Assembly: GCA_050246875.1 (NCBI GenBank)
Contig: JBFWVF010000002.1
Coordinates: 372,001 to 436,000 of the forward strand
Length of the DNA: 64,000 bases
From: SHWB01 sp050246875
Lineage (GTDB): Bacteria; Pseudomonadota; Alphaproteobacteria; UBA6615
Direction: 5' to 3'
In this document: in pieces, positions 43,884 to 51,679 of the stretch
How positions within the stretch are numbered: position 1 is the stretch's first letter
Layout of the letters: every line of letters begins with the position of its first letter
Translations under genes and position numbers: made by a program
Notes under the pieces: generated by a model
Databases searched by the model: none
Told to the model about the DNA's origin: nothing
The model's input: the letters and a program-made list of their open reading frames with translations, nothing else

Positions 43884-44537
43884 CTACTGCATGGGCGAAA
43901 AATCGGTCGGCACCATGAGCCGGACGTTCTGGTAGAGCGATTTCGGCGCGTTCATGGCCCGCAGCTCCGGCCATCCCGGCTGCGACGACCAGCTGTCCAT
44001 CACCTTCATGCGCTCGTCCAGTCCGTTCCAGCGCCAGACGTGGACGATCTCGCCGAGCGAGCCGGTGTCGACCGTGAACAGGCCAAGCACGTCGACCCCG
44101 CTCTTGCGCAACAGCGGCAGCGAGTTTTCGCGGAAGGACGCGACGTACTCGGCGGCCGGCACGCGCAGGTGGTAGGAGCGTTCCTCGTAGATGCCGCGCG
44201 TGCTCCGTTCGGGCAGGGCCTCGTTGCCCATCGGCAGGAACGGCACCGGCACCAGGAAGCGTGTGTCCTGGCGCACGAACCGGCCGGGATTGGTAGCGGC
44301 GTACTTCGCCCAGTCGGGATCGGAGGTGAAGGCCCTGCGGACCGCCTCGCGCTGGCCTGCGCCATCGTAGAGCCAGTAGTGGACGGCCTGGTTCAGCACG
44401 CCGGAGATGGTCATGAAGTAGCCCATCAGGCGGCCGCCGTGGCGCTGCTGCACTGGCAGGCCGAGCCTCGGGTAGTCCGCGAGGAAGTCGGTCACCCGGC
44501 TGGGGTAGAGCTGGTAGGTGCGCGCATCGATCATCAT
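43884..44537 (-). CDS. NIPSNAP family protein D (two domains), first of the array
   Basis: 217 residues, two NIPSNAP domains, closest to protein B: MIDARTYQLYPSRVTDFL, GYFMTISGVLNQAVHYWLYDGAG. The second half (YEERSYHLRVPAAEYVASF, GLFTVDTGSLGEIVHVWRW) has lost the L-N-Q triplet that the other second halves keep or nearly keep. It is first in the minus-strand operon and divergent from the cupin gene across 186 bp. Confidence 0.88.
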   Translation of the reverse strand: MMIDARTYQLYPSRVTDFLADYPRLGLPVQQRHGGRLMGYFMTISGVLNQAVHYWLYDGAGQREAVRRAFTSDPDWAKYAATNPGRFVRQDTRFLVPVPFLPMGNEALPERSTRGIYEERSYHLRVPAAEYVASFRENSLPLLRKSGVDVLGLFTVDTGSLGEIVHVWRWNGLDERMKVMDSWSSQPGWPELRAMNAPKSLYQNVRLMVPTDFSPMQ

Positions 44538-44723
44538 GTCCGCCCCCCTCGCCGCCGTGTCGCCCGGCGGTGCGCTGCGACGTTAGCGGGCCAGGTTACT
44601 TCGGCATAGGGCGATGGCGCCGCGCAGGGCCGCCATGCGCGTGGCGGGTCTTTCCCGGCGCACCGATCGGCGGCACCATGGTCGCGGCCGCCGGCGTCGC
44701 GGCCGCTGTGCCGGGAGGGCGCG

Positions 44724-45191
44724 ATGTCGAAGAAGCTGACACCGAAGAACGATCCGAACGTGCCGATGGGGCACATGTCATACGTGCACGACGACGACCA
44801 GACGCGGGTCACCTACCACGTCATCCGCCCCGGCGAGCAGTCGGGCTGGCACGACCATACGCTCGACTACATCGGCGTCCACTTCGCCGCCTCGAAGCTG
44901 TTCGTGCAGTTCGGGGACGGCACCACCGGCACGATGCCGTCGAAGCCCGGGCATGTGAACAAGGGCAAGCGCGGCACGGTGCACAACGTCACCAATATCG
45001 GCGACACCGACATGGTGGCCTTCGAAATCGAGTTCAAGAAGCCGGTCGCGAAGAAGGCGCCAGCGATCAAGGCGCCGGCACGCAAGACAGCCGCCCGCAA
45101 GCCTGCTGCCAAGAAGGCCGCGGCCCGCAAGACCGTTACGAAGAAGCCGACGGCCAAGCGCGCTGCGCCGCGTCGGCGGTCGCGCGCGTGA
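44724..45191 (+). CDS. Cupin-like protein with a Lys/Ala/Arg-rich histone-H1-like tail
   Basis: 155 residues. Residues about 20-108 look like a small cupin: HVIRPGEQSGWHDHTLDYIGVHF supplies the H-x-H metal motif and TVHNVTNIGDTDMVAFEIEF the second motif. Residues 109-155 are almost only Lys, Ala, Pro and Arg in KK-A/KP-A repeats, like the C-tail of bacterial H1-like and HU-like DNA-binding proteins. The tail is real coding sequence: it ends at a TGA that overlaps the next start. The strange combination suggests DNA or RNA tethering of a metal-binding cupin. First of a plus-strand operon. Confidence 0.75.
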   Translation: MSKKLTPKNDPNVPMGHMSYVHDDDQTRVTYHVIRPGEQSGWHDHTLDYIGVHFAASKLFVQFGDGTTGTMPSKPGHVNKGKRGTVHNVTNIGDTDMVAFEIEFKKPVAKKAPAIKAPARKTAARKPAAKKAAARKTVTKKPTAKRAAPRRRSRA

Positions 45192-46099
45192 GTGTCAGGA
45201 TCGAAGTCGCGGTCGGTCCGGAAGGAACGGTCATCGGCGAGGGGCCATTCTGGTCGGCGAAGGACCAGGTCCTCTGGTGGATCGATATCAAGGCGCCGGC
45301 GATCCACCGCTACGATCCGGAAACCGGGACGGACACACGCTGGGCGATCGACGTCGAGATCGGTTCGATCTTCGAGTCGGCGCGTGGCGGACTGCCACTG
45401 GTCGGCGGGCGTGGCGGCTTCTTCCGGTTCGACCCGGAAACGGGTGAGCTGACGCCCTGGGTTGCGGCGGCCGACGACAATCCGCTGATGCGCTTCAACG
45501 ATGGTCGTACCGACCGCCAGGGGCGGGTCTGGACCGGCACCATGCTGTGCCCCTACGGTCCGCCCACGCATTACATGGAGCGCGCGCCCGACAGCGCCCT
45601 TTGGCGTCTCGGCGCCGATGGCGTGCCGCGCCGCATGATCGAGGGCATCCGCGTGACGAACGGCTTTGCCTTTTCGCCGGATGGACGCACGATGTACTTC
45701 GCCGACTCCCCGACGCACGAGATCGTCGCCTTCGACTACGATCCCGAAACGGGCACGCCATCGAACCGCCGTGTCTTCGCGCGCATCCCCCGCGAGCCGG
45801 GACGCGGCACGCCGGACGGTTCCACGGTCGATGCCGAAGGCTATCTCTGGAACGCCGAGTTCCGCGGCAGCCGGCTGGTGCGCTATGCGCCCGACGGTTC
45901 GGTCGATCGCACCATCATGCTGCCTGTCTCCCGGCCGGCCTGCCCGGAATTCGGCGGACCGGATCTGGCAACCCTCTATCTCACCTCGGGCAAGATCATG
46001 CTGACCCCGGAGGAACTGGCGAAGGAGCCGCAGGCCGGCGCCCTCCTGGCGCTCGACGTCGGCGTGCGGGGCGTCGCGCCGACGCCCTGGGCGGGTTAG
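45188..46099 (+). CDS. SMP-30/gluconolactonase/LRE family protein
   Basis: 303-residue six-bladed beta-propeller lactonase-like protein. GEGPFWSAKDQVLWWIDI at the start carries the metal-binding Glu; NDGRTDRQGRVWTGTM and NGFAFSPDGRTMYFADSP carry the Asn/Asp ligands; DAEGYLWNAEFRGSRLVRY and FGGPDLATLYLTS are typical ends. Probably hydrolyses a sugar lactone or related lactone in the cytoplasm. GTG 45188 overlaps the cupin stop by four bases, so the two are translationally coupled. Confidence 0.9.
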   Translation: MSVRIEVAVGPEGTVIGEGPFWSAKDQVLWWIDIKAPAIHRYDPETGTDTRWAIDVEIGSIFESARGGLPLVGGRGGFFRFDPETGELTPWVAAADDNPLMRFNDGRTDRQGRVWTGTMLCPYGPPTHYMERAPDSALWRLGADGVPRRMIEGIRVTNGFAFSPDGRTMYFADSPTHEIVAFDYDPETGTPSNRRVFARIPREPGRGTPDGSTVDAEGYLWNAEFRGSRLVRYAPDGSVDRTIMLPVSRPACPEFGGPDLATLYLTSGKIMLTPEELAKEPQAGALLALDVGVRGVAPTPWAG

Positions 46100-46103
46100 G
46101 CCG

Positions 46104-47099
46104 ATGGCGAAAGGACGGCATCGCCTCGAATTCGAGGTGACAGAGGGCTGGGCCCGGGTTCCCGAGGGCTGGGCCTTCACGGAAGTCGCCGGCGTCGCCG
46201 TCGACTCGCGCGAGCGCGTGCATGTGTTCTGTCGCGGCACCCATCCCGTCGTCGTGTTCGACATGGAGGGCCGGTTCCTCAATGCCTGGGGCGACGGCAT
46301 CTTTACCAACCCGCATGGCATCTACATCGACGAACGCGACCGCATCTTCCTCGTCGACAACTTCGACCACACGGTGCGGCGCTTCGATGCCGAGGGACAT
46401 CTGCAGCAGACCATCGGCGAGCCCGGTACCGCCTCCGATACAGGCTTCGAGCGCGAGCGTTCGCCCGTGCTGCACGCGGGCGGACCGTTCAACATGGTGA
46501 CCAACGCCGTCACCGATGCAAACGGCGACCTCTACATCGCCGACGGCTACGGCAACGCCCGCATCCACAAGTATTCGTCGGCCGGCGAGCACCTCTTTTC
46601 CTGGGGCGAACCGGGCGGTGCTCCGGGCCAGTTTCGCCTGCCGCACGGGCTGGCCCTGGACAGCGCGGGCCGGGTCTACGTCGCCGATCGCGAGAACTCG
46701 CGCGTGCAGATCTTTTCCGCGAAGGGCGAGCTGATCACGATCTGGGACTGGCCGAACCGGCCGGCCGACGTGTTCGTCGACCGCGACGACAATGTCTATG
46801 TCGCGGAGATGATGATCGAACGGACCGAGCACCCGCCGCACTTCGCCGGCTGGCTGACGGCGCCGAAGCCGGGCCACGATCCGCTCGGGCGCGTCACGGT
46901 GGCGACACCGGACGGCGAGATCGTCGCGCGCATCGGCGGCGGCGACAACCCGACCCTGCCGGGCAACTTCATCACGCCACACGGGCTCTGGGTCGATCCG
47001 CACGGCGACCTTTATGTCGGCGAAGTGACGCGCTCGACGCGGCACATGTGGGGCGGCCTCGAACCGCGCACGTTCCAGAAGTTCAAGCGCTCGCGCTGA
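46104..47099 (+). CDS. NHL-repeat six-bladed propeller protein (peptidyl-amidating-lyase-like fold)
   Basis: 331-residue beta-propeller of NHL repeats: VAGVAVDSRERVHVFCRGTHPVVVFD, NPHGIYIDERDRIFLVDN, NAVTDANGDLYIADGYGNARIHKY, PHGLALDSAGRVYVADRENSRVQIF, THPHGLWVDPHG-like last blade. The H-G and D-G-Y-G-N positions resemble the metal-binding lyase domain of PAM-type enzymes. No signal peptide. It starts 4 bp after SMP-30, so a shared task is likely, but the reaction is unknown. Confidence 0.85.
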   Translation: MAKGRHRLEFEVTEGWARVPEGWAFTEVAGVAVDSRERVHVFCRGTHPVVVFDMEGRFLNAWGDGIFTNPHGIYIDERDRIFLVDNFDHTVRRFDAEGHLQQTIGEPGTASDTGFERERSPVLHAGGPFNMVTNAVTDANGDLYIADGYGNARIHKYSSAGEHLFSWGEPGGAPGQFRLPHGLALDSAGRVYVADRENSRVQIFSAKGELITIWDWPNRPADVFVDRDDNVYVAEMMIERTEHPPHFAGWLTAPKPGHDPLGRVTVATPDGEIVARIGGGDNPTLPGNFITPHGLWVDPHGDLYVGEVTRSTRHMWGGLEPRTFQKFKRSR

Positions 47100-47123
47100 G
47101 GCGCGGCCCGAGCAGCGTCCCGT

Positions 47124-47143
47124 CCGGCGGATGATCCCGCCGG
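47124..47143. terminator. Possible hairpin terminator after the cupin/SMP-30/NHL operon
   Basis: CCGGCGG pairs with CCGCCGG across a six-base ATGATC loop, 25 bp after the NHL gene stop. Only CCCTTC follows, without a real T-run, so termination efficiency is uncertain. It separates the three-gene unit from prpE. Confidence 0.35.
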
Positions 47144-47216
47144 CCCTTCAACGAGTGCGCGGCCGCGGGTTAAGCTGCCGCCACGGCCGGCGGTTGATCG
47201 GTGACGGGAGGGTGCG

Positions 47217-49118
47217 ATGGGGCGCTTCGAGGACATCTACCGGCATTCGCTCGCCGATCCCGAAGGCTTCTGGGGCGAAGCCGCAGGGGCGATCGACTGG
47301 ACGAAGCGCTGGGACCGCGTGCTCGACGCATCGAAGCCGCCCTTCTATCGCTGGTTCGTCGGCGCCGAGTGCAATACCTGCTGGAACGCCGTCGACCGTC
47401 ACGTCGCGGCCGGTCGTGGCGAGCAGAAGGCACTGATCCACGACTCGCCGATCACCGGCACGCAGCGCACCATCACCTATCGCGCCCTGCGCGAGGCCAC
47501 CGCCCGCTTCGCCGGCGCGCTGGCGGCCGAGGGGGTAGGCCGTGGCGACCGCGTCATCATCTACATGCCGATGATCATCGAGGCCGCCGTGGCGATGCTG
47601 GCCTGCGCGCGGCTCGGCGCCATTCATTCGGTCGTCTTCGGCGGGTTCGCGCCGCACGAGCTGGCGGTGCGCATCGACGATTGCGCGCCGAAAGTCATCG
47701 TCACCGCATCCTGCGGCATCGAGCCGGGCCGCGTCATCGCTTACATGCCGCTGGTCGATGCCGCGATCGCCCAGGCCCGCCACAAGGTCGACCGCACCAT
47801 CGTCGTGCAGCGCCCCGAGCTGAGCGCGTCGCTGAAGCAAGGCCGCGACCGCGACTGGAACGAGGCCATGGCCGCGGCGAAGCCGCATGACTGCGTTTCC
47901 GTCGCCGCGACCGATCCCCTCTACATCCTCTACACCTCGGGCACCACCGGCCAGCCGAAGGGCGTGGTTCGCGACAATGGCGGCCATCTGGTGGCGCTGC
48001 ACTGGTCGATGAAGCACGTCTACGACGTGAAGCCGGGGGAGGTGTTCTGGGCGGCGTCGGACATTGGTTGGGTCGTCGGCCACTCATACATTGTCTATGC
48101 ACCGCTCATCTATGGCGCCACCGGCATCATGTTCGAAGGCAAGCCGGTGGGGACACCCGACGCCGGCGTCTACTGGCGCATCATCTCGGAGCACAAGGCG
48201 GTGGCGCTGTTCACCGCGCCGACGGCGTTCCGCGCCATCAAGCGCGACGACCCCGACGGCAAGCTGATCGGCCGCTACGACATGTCCGCCTTCCGCACGC
48301 TGTTCCTCGCCGGCGAGCGCGCCGACTCCGACACGGTGCAGTGGGCCGAGCGCGTGGTCCGCAAGCCGGTGATCGACCACTGGTGGCAGACCGAGACGGG
48401 CTGGCCGATGGCGGCGTCCTGCGTCGGCATCGAGAAGGCGCCGGTCAAGTACGGTTCGCCCTCGCGGGCCGTGCCCGGCTACGACGTCCAGGTCATCAGC
48501 GACGGCGGCGGCGAGGCGAAGCGAGGCGAGATCGGCGCCATCGTGGTCAAGCTGCCGCTGCCGCCGGGCACGCTGCCGACGTTGTGGCAGGCCGACCAGC
48601 GCTATGTCGATTCCTACCTCGCCGACTACCCCGGCTACTACAAGACCGGCGACGCCGGCTACATCGACGAGGACGGCTACATCTACGTGATGGCGCGGAT
48701 CGACGACGTCATCAACGTCGCCGGCCACCGCCTTTCGACGGGGGCGATGGAGGAGGTGCTGTCGGGCCACCGGGACGTCGCCGAGTGCGCCGTCATCGGC
48801 GTCGCCGACCAGCTCAAGGGCCAGGTGCCGGTCGGCTTTCTCGTGCTCAAGGCCGGCGTCAACCGGCCGCACGGCGAGATCGCGGCCGAAACCGTCAAAA
48901 TGGTGCGGGACCAGATCGGCCCGGTTGCGGCCTTCCGCACGGCGGTCGTCGTCGACCGCCTGCCGAAGACCCGCTCGGGCAAGATTCTCCGCGGCACCAT
49001 GGTCAAGATCGCCGACGCGGAAGCCTTCAAGACCCCCGCGACCATCGACGATCCGGCCATCCTCGACGAGATCGCCGAGGCGCTGCGCGGTGCCGGCTAT
49101 GCCGGGGCGGCGTCCTAG
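47217..49118 (+). CDS. prpE: Propionyl-CoA synthetase
   Basis: 633-residue AMP-forming short-chain acyl-CoA synthetase. The PrpE-style start is FEDIYRHSLADPEGFW. The P-loop is LYTSGTTGQPKGVVRDNGG, where the R-D-N-G-G run marks PrpE rather than Acs. WWQTETGWPMA, YKTGDAGYID, RIDDVINVAGHR and the C-terminal TRSGKILRGTM (catalytic, often acetylated Lys) follow. It makes propionyl-CoA from propionate. GGGAGG precedes ATG 47217. Confidence 0.94.
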   Translation: MGRFEDIYRHSLADPEGFWGEAAGAIDWTKRWDRVLDASKPPFYRWFVGAECNTCWNAVDRHVAAGRGEQKALIHDSPITGTQRTITYRALREATARFAGALAAEGVGRGDRVIIYMPMIIEAAVAMLACARLGAIHSVVFGGFAPHELAVRIDDCAPKVIVTASCGIEPGRVIAYMPLVDAAIAQARHKVDRTIVVQRPELSASLKQGRDRDWNEAMAAAKPHDCVSVAATDPLYILYTSGTTGQPKGVVRDNGGHLVALHWSMKHVYDVKPGEVFWAASDIGWVVGHSYIVYAPLIYGATGIMFEGKPVGTPDAGVYWRIISEHKAVALFTAPTAFRAIKRDDPDGKLIGRYDMSAFRTLFLAGERADSDTVQWAERVVRKPVIDHWWQTETGWPMAASCVGIEKAPVKYGSPSRAVPGYDVQVISDGGGEAKRGEIGAIVVKLPLPPGTLPTLWQADQRYVDSYLADYPGYYKTGDAGYIDEDGYIYVMARIDDVINVAGHRLSTGAMEEVLSGHRDVAECAVIGVADQLKGQVPVGFLVLKAGVNRPHGEIAAETVKMVRDQIGPVAAFRTAVVVDRLPKTRSGKILRGTMVKIADAEAFKTPATIDDPAILDEIAEALRGAGYAGAAS

Positions 49119-49241
49119 GTCGGTCCGCCGCAACCCTGCCGCTCGAATGTCGCCGAACGACCATGGCGGCGCCTTCCGGGCGCCGTCGTGGCCGGCGAAC
49201 TTTGCCTCCGCTCCCGCGTTGAGGGGATGGAGGACCGTGCC

Positions 49242-49436
49242 ATGGGATCGCTGCTGCGCTTCGCTCTCGTCGTTGGCGGCCTGCCGTTGGCCCTGCTGAT
49301 CGCCATGACCGTGCTGTCCGACGGGGCCCCGTTCCGTCCCTTTGCCGACCCGGCGAACCAGTTTCCTGCGACAGGCCCGGGCGCCGCGCCACCGTCTCCT
49401 GGCGCGGTGAGGGTCGCCGCGCCCGCGCGTCCCTGA
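49242..49436 (+). CDS. Small membrane protein, unknown
   Basis: 64 residues: a single N-terminal membrane helix (about residues 3-24, LLRFALVVGGLPLALLIAMTVL) and a Pro/Ala-rich tail. It could be a small membrane anchor or a signal peptide with a short secreted tail. The start at 49242 has GGAGG seven to eight bases upstream; an in-frame start at 49188 gives an unconserved extension. No family recognised. Confidence 0.55.
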   Translation: MGSLLRFALVVGGLPLALLIAMTVLSDGAPFRPFADPANQFPATGPGAAPPSPGAVRVAAPARP

Positions 49437-49448
49437 GCCGGCCACGGG

Positions 49449-49477
49449 TTGACACGATTGCCCGCTCCCCCCATTTG
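49449..49477 (+). promoter_or_regulatory. Sigma-32 (RpoH)-like promoter for hsp20
   Basis: TTGACAC (49449-49455), 13-bp spacer, then CCCCATTTG (49469-49477). This closely follows the heat-shock sigma consensus (CTTGAAA, about 13-15 bp, CCCCAT-T). The gene downstream is a small heat-shock protein, which supports it. The expected leader is about 115 nt. Confidence 0.6.
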
Positions 49478-49484
49478 AGTGAGG

Positions 49485-49600
49485 ACGGCGGCGGCCAAGG
49501 GGCGCCGCCCGTTACGGGGGCCGCAAGGACCCGGAAAACCCCGTCGGAAGCGTCCGACACGCCTCCGGCGGGCCTGACTCGCTCGTGGGAGGGGTTTGGA
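49485..49600 (+). promoter_or_regulatory. hsp20 5' leader, possible RNA thermometer
   Basis: The leader between the RpoH-like promoter and the hsp20 ATG is long. CCTCC at 49562-49566 is complementary to the ribosome site GGAGG at 49588-49592, so the site could be closed at low temperature. An upstream stretch around 49498-49525 can also form stem-loops. Hsp20 leaders in Alphaproteobacteria often carry ROSE-type thermometers, but I cannot show the ROSE core motif here, so this is a structural suggestion only. Confidence 0.35.
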
Positions 49601-50056
49601 ATGTCCCGTCTGTCGCTGCTCAACAGCCCCCTGCTGCTCGGTTTCGACGAGTTCGAGCGTACGCTGGAGCGTATCGCCAAGTCCTCGGCCGACGGCTATC
49701 CGCCCTACAACATCGAGCAGGTCGGCGACGACCGCCTGCGCATCACGCTGGCGGTGGCCGGCTTCGACATGGGCGACCTCGACATCCAGATCGAGGACAA
49801 CCAGTTGCTCATCCGCGGCAAGCAGGCCGACGACGGCGTCGAGCGCATTTACCTGCACCGCGGCATCGCCACGCGGCAGTTCCAGCGCTCCTTCGTGCTC
49901 GCCGAAGGCATAGAAGTTGCAGGCGCTACTCTGGACAACGGCCTGCTGCACGTCGATCTGGTGCGGCCGAAGCCGCAGAAGAATGTCCGCTCGGTCCGCA
50001 TACAGCCGGCGGGCGGCAGCGGGCGGAAGACGATCGACGCGAAGGCGGGCGATTGA
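49601..50056 (+). CDS. Small heat-shock protein Hsp20/IbpA
   Basis: 151-residue alpha-crystallin-domain holdase. It begins MSRLSLLNSPLLLGFDEFE, with the IbpA-type N-terminus; GYPPYNIEQVGDDRLRITLAVAGF and LLIRGKQ, FQRSFVLAEGIEVAGATLDNGLLHVDL are the crystallin strands. The C-terminal I-x-I/V-type anchor is VRIQP. It binds unfolding proteins for later refolding by DnaK/ClpB. Start 49601 follows GGAGG. The DUF1150 gene lies 50 bp downstream. Confidence 0.93.
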   Translation: MSRLSLLNSPLLLGFDEFERTLERIAKSSADGYPPYNIEQVGDDRLRITLAVAGFDMGDLDIQIEDNQLLIRGKQADDGVERIYLHRGIATRQFQRSFVLAEGIEVAGATLDNGLLHVDLVRPKPQKNVRSVRIQPAGGSGRKTIDAKAGD

Positions 50057-50106
50057 AGGCAGACGGGTCGCCGCTCCGGGGCCCGGCAAACAGGAGGCCG
50101 TTCGTC

Positions 50107-50334
50107 ATGAAGGCCGAGAACGAGACAGCGAACGACAGCAAGCGGCTCGAACAGGGCGAGTTCCTCGCCCTCGGGCTCGACAAGATCGCGTATGTGAAGC
50201 CCAAGCAGGTCGGCGAACGCATGCTCTATGCGATCCATTCCGCCGACGGCAGCGAGGTCGGCGTCGCCGAGGAGCGTGCGCTGGCCTTTGCGGCCATCAT
50301 CCAGCACGACCTGGCGCCGCTGAGCGTCCACTGA
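50107..50334 (+). CDS. DUF1150 family protein
   Basis: 75-residue alphaproteobacterial small protein of unknown function. FLALGLDKIAYVKPKQ, YAIHSADGSEVGVAEERALAFAAIIQHDLAPLSVH match the family. Members usually follow an hsp20 gene, as here, so a heat-shock link is likely. It has no catalytic-looking motifs. Convergent with ptsN, 28 bp apart. Confidence 0.88.
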   Translation: MKAENETANDSKRLEQGEFLALGLDKIAYVKPKQVGERMLYAIHSADGSEVGVAEERALAFAAIIQHDLAPLSVH

Positions 50335-50362
50335 GGCCGGCAGCGGGCCGCTGCCGGGTCGT

Positions 50363-50860
50363 TCAGCTCGCCGCGGCGCGGGCGCGCGGAGTTTCGACGC
50401 TGCTGGAACCGTTGCCGCTCTGCGTCAGCAGCGCGTAGATCGCGTCGCGGCTGTCCGAACCACGCAGCTTGTCGCAGGTCGCCGGGTCGCGCAGCAGGCG
50501 CGACACCCGGGCCAGCGCCTTGAGATGATCGGCGCCGGCGCCTTCCGGGGCCAGCAGCACGAACAGCAGGTCGACCGGCCGGTCGTCGACGGAGTCGAAG
50601 TCGATCGGCTGGGCGACACGGGCGAAGACGCCATACAGGCGATCGAGGCTGGCCAGCTTGCCGTGCGGAATGGCAACCCCGCCGCCGACCCCGGTGGAGC
50701 CGAGGCGTTCGCGCTCGAGCAGCACTTCGAAGATCGCGCGCTCGTCCTCGCCGGTGACGTCGGCAGCGACGCGCGCCAGTTCCTGGAGCGCCTGCTTCTT
50801 GCTCGTCGCCCGGAGTTTGGCGACTACCGCGCCCGGCGCCAGAATTTCATCGATATCCAT
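50363..50860 (-). CDS. ptsN: Nitrogen-regulatory PTS enzyme IIA (PtsN)
   Basis: 165-residue EIIA-Ntr. GVAIPHGKL carries the phosphorylated histidine (H66); FEVLLERERLGSTGVG and LLFVLLAPEGAGADHLKALARVSRLLRD are family signatures. It receives phosphate from EI-Ntr/NPr and tunes potassium and nitrogen functions. ATG 50860 was chosen as the family start. It is 10 bp downstream of hpf in the usual rpoN-hpf-ptsN order. Confidence 0.94.
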   Translation of the reverse strand: MDIDEILAPGAVVAKLRATSKKQALQELARVAADVTGEDERAIFEVLLERERLGSTGVGGGVAIPHGKLASLDRLYGVFARVAQPIDFDSVDDRPVDLLFVLLAPEGAGADHLKALARVSRLLRDPATCDKLRGSDSRDAIYALLTQSGNGSSSVETPRARAAAS

Positions 50861-50870
50861 GTCCGTCCCG

Positions 50871-51452
50871 CTATCCGTTCGACGGGTCGATCCAGCCGAT
50901 GTTTCCGTCCGGCCGGCGGTACACGACATTCAGCGTGCCCGTTCCGGCGTTGCGGAACATCAACGCGGGCGAATCCTCCAGATCGAGGCGCATGACCGCT
51001 TCGGACACCGACATGGAGTCGATGGCGAGCGACTGCTCCGCGATGACGACCGGGGCATCTCCCCCTTCGGCACCGGCTCCCGTCGCCTGAACGGGTTCGC
51101 TCGCCGGGCCGGCCAAGACGTACTGTTGCGCGGGCGTTGCCGCACCGCCGCCGCGCGGATTGTGATCGCGCAGCCGCCGCTTGTGGCGGCGCAGGCGCTT
51201 GGCGAGATGCGCGGCCGCGATGTCGAAGGCCGTATAGGCATCGTCCGCCGTATCGTGACCCTGCACCTTGATGCCGCGCGCGATGTGCACGGCGACGTCG
51301 GCGCGGAACAGGTGCCCCTCGCGCGACATCACCACGGCGGCCTCGATGGCCGTGCCGAAATATTTGTCGACGATGCCGTCGAGCGACTCGCCAATGTGGC
51401 TGCGCAGCGAATCGCCAACGTCGATCTGCTTGCCGGTAACTGTGATCTGCAT
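50871..51452 (-). CDS. hpf: Ribosome hibernation promoting factor, long form
   Basis: 193 residues. The N-terminal S30AE domain (MQITVTGKQIDVGDSLRSHI, AAVVMSREGHLFRADV) occupies the decoding centre. A linker and the C-terminal dimerisation domain (IDSMSVSEAVMRLDLEDSPALMFRNA, NVVYRRPDGNIGWIDP) mark the long HPF that forms 100S ribosome dimers. It has its own strong promoter within the 227-bp gap to rpoN. Confidence 0.95.
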   Translation of the reverse strand: MQITVTGKQIDVGDSLRSHIGESLDGIVDKYFGTAIEAAVVMSREGHLFRADVAVHIARGIKVQGHDTADDAYTAFDIAAAHLAKRLRRHKRRLRDHNPRGGGAATPAQQYVLAGPASEPVQATGAGAEGGDAPVVIAEQSLAIDSMSVSEAVMRLDLEDSPALMFRNAGTGTLNVVYRRPDGNIGWIDPSNG

Positions 51453-51593
51453 GTGCCTCGAAAGGACCCGAACCCGTGTCCCACCTGGCGCGCCCGCCGA
51501 CGCTTCGCCGGCGCGGCCGTGCCTGTCGTTGCGGTCCGGCCAGACGGACCTTCATTCAGCCGCCTACCGGACGGCTCACATTCAGCGGCCGGG

Positions 51594-51622
51594 ACATTAG
51601 GCGCGGCCCCCGGCGCTGTCAA
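51594..51622 (-). promoter_or_regulatory. Strong sigma-70 promoter for hpf-ptsN
   Basis: On the minus strand, TTGACA (51617-51622) and TAATGT (51594-51599) are separated by exactly 17 bp. Transcription would run into hpf with a leader of about 135 nt. This is the best sigma-70 match I saw in the window. An AT-rich stretch just upstream (about 51635-51690) could act as an UP-like element. Confidence 0.65.
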
Positions 51623-51679
51623 CGATAACCCGGGCCGATATATGCCCTCGAAATCGGCATTTAACCTATTGATATATAA

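Noticed and set aside
47124..47143. Confident intrinsic terminator
   Set aside because: Good stem but no T-run; listed only with low confidence.
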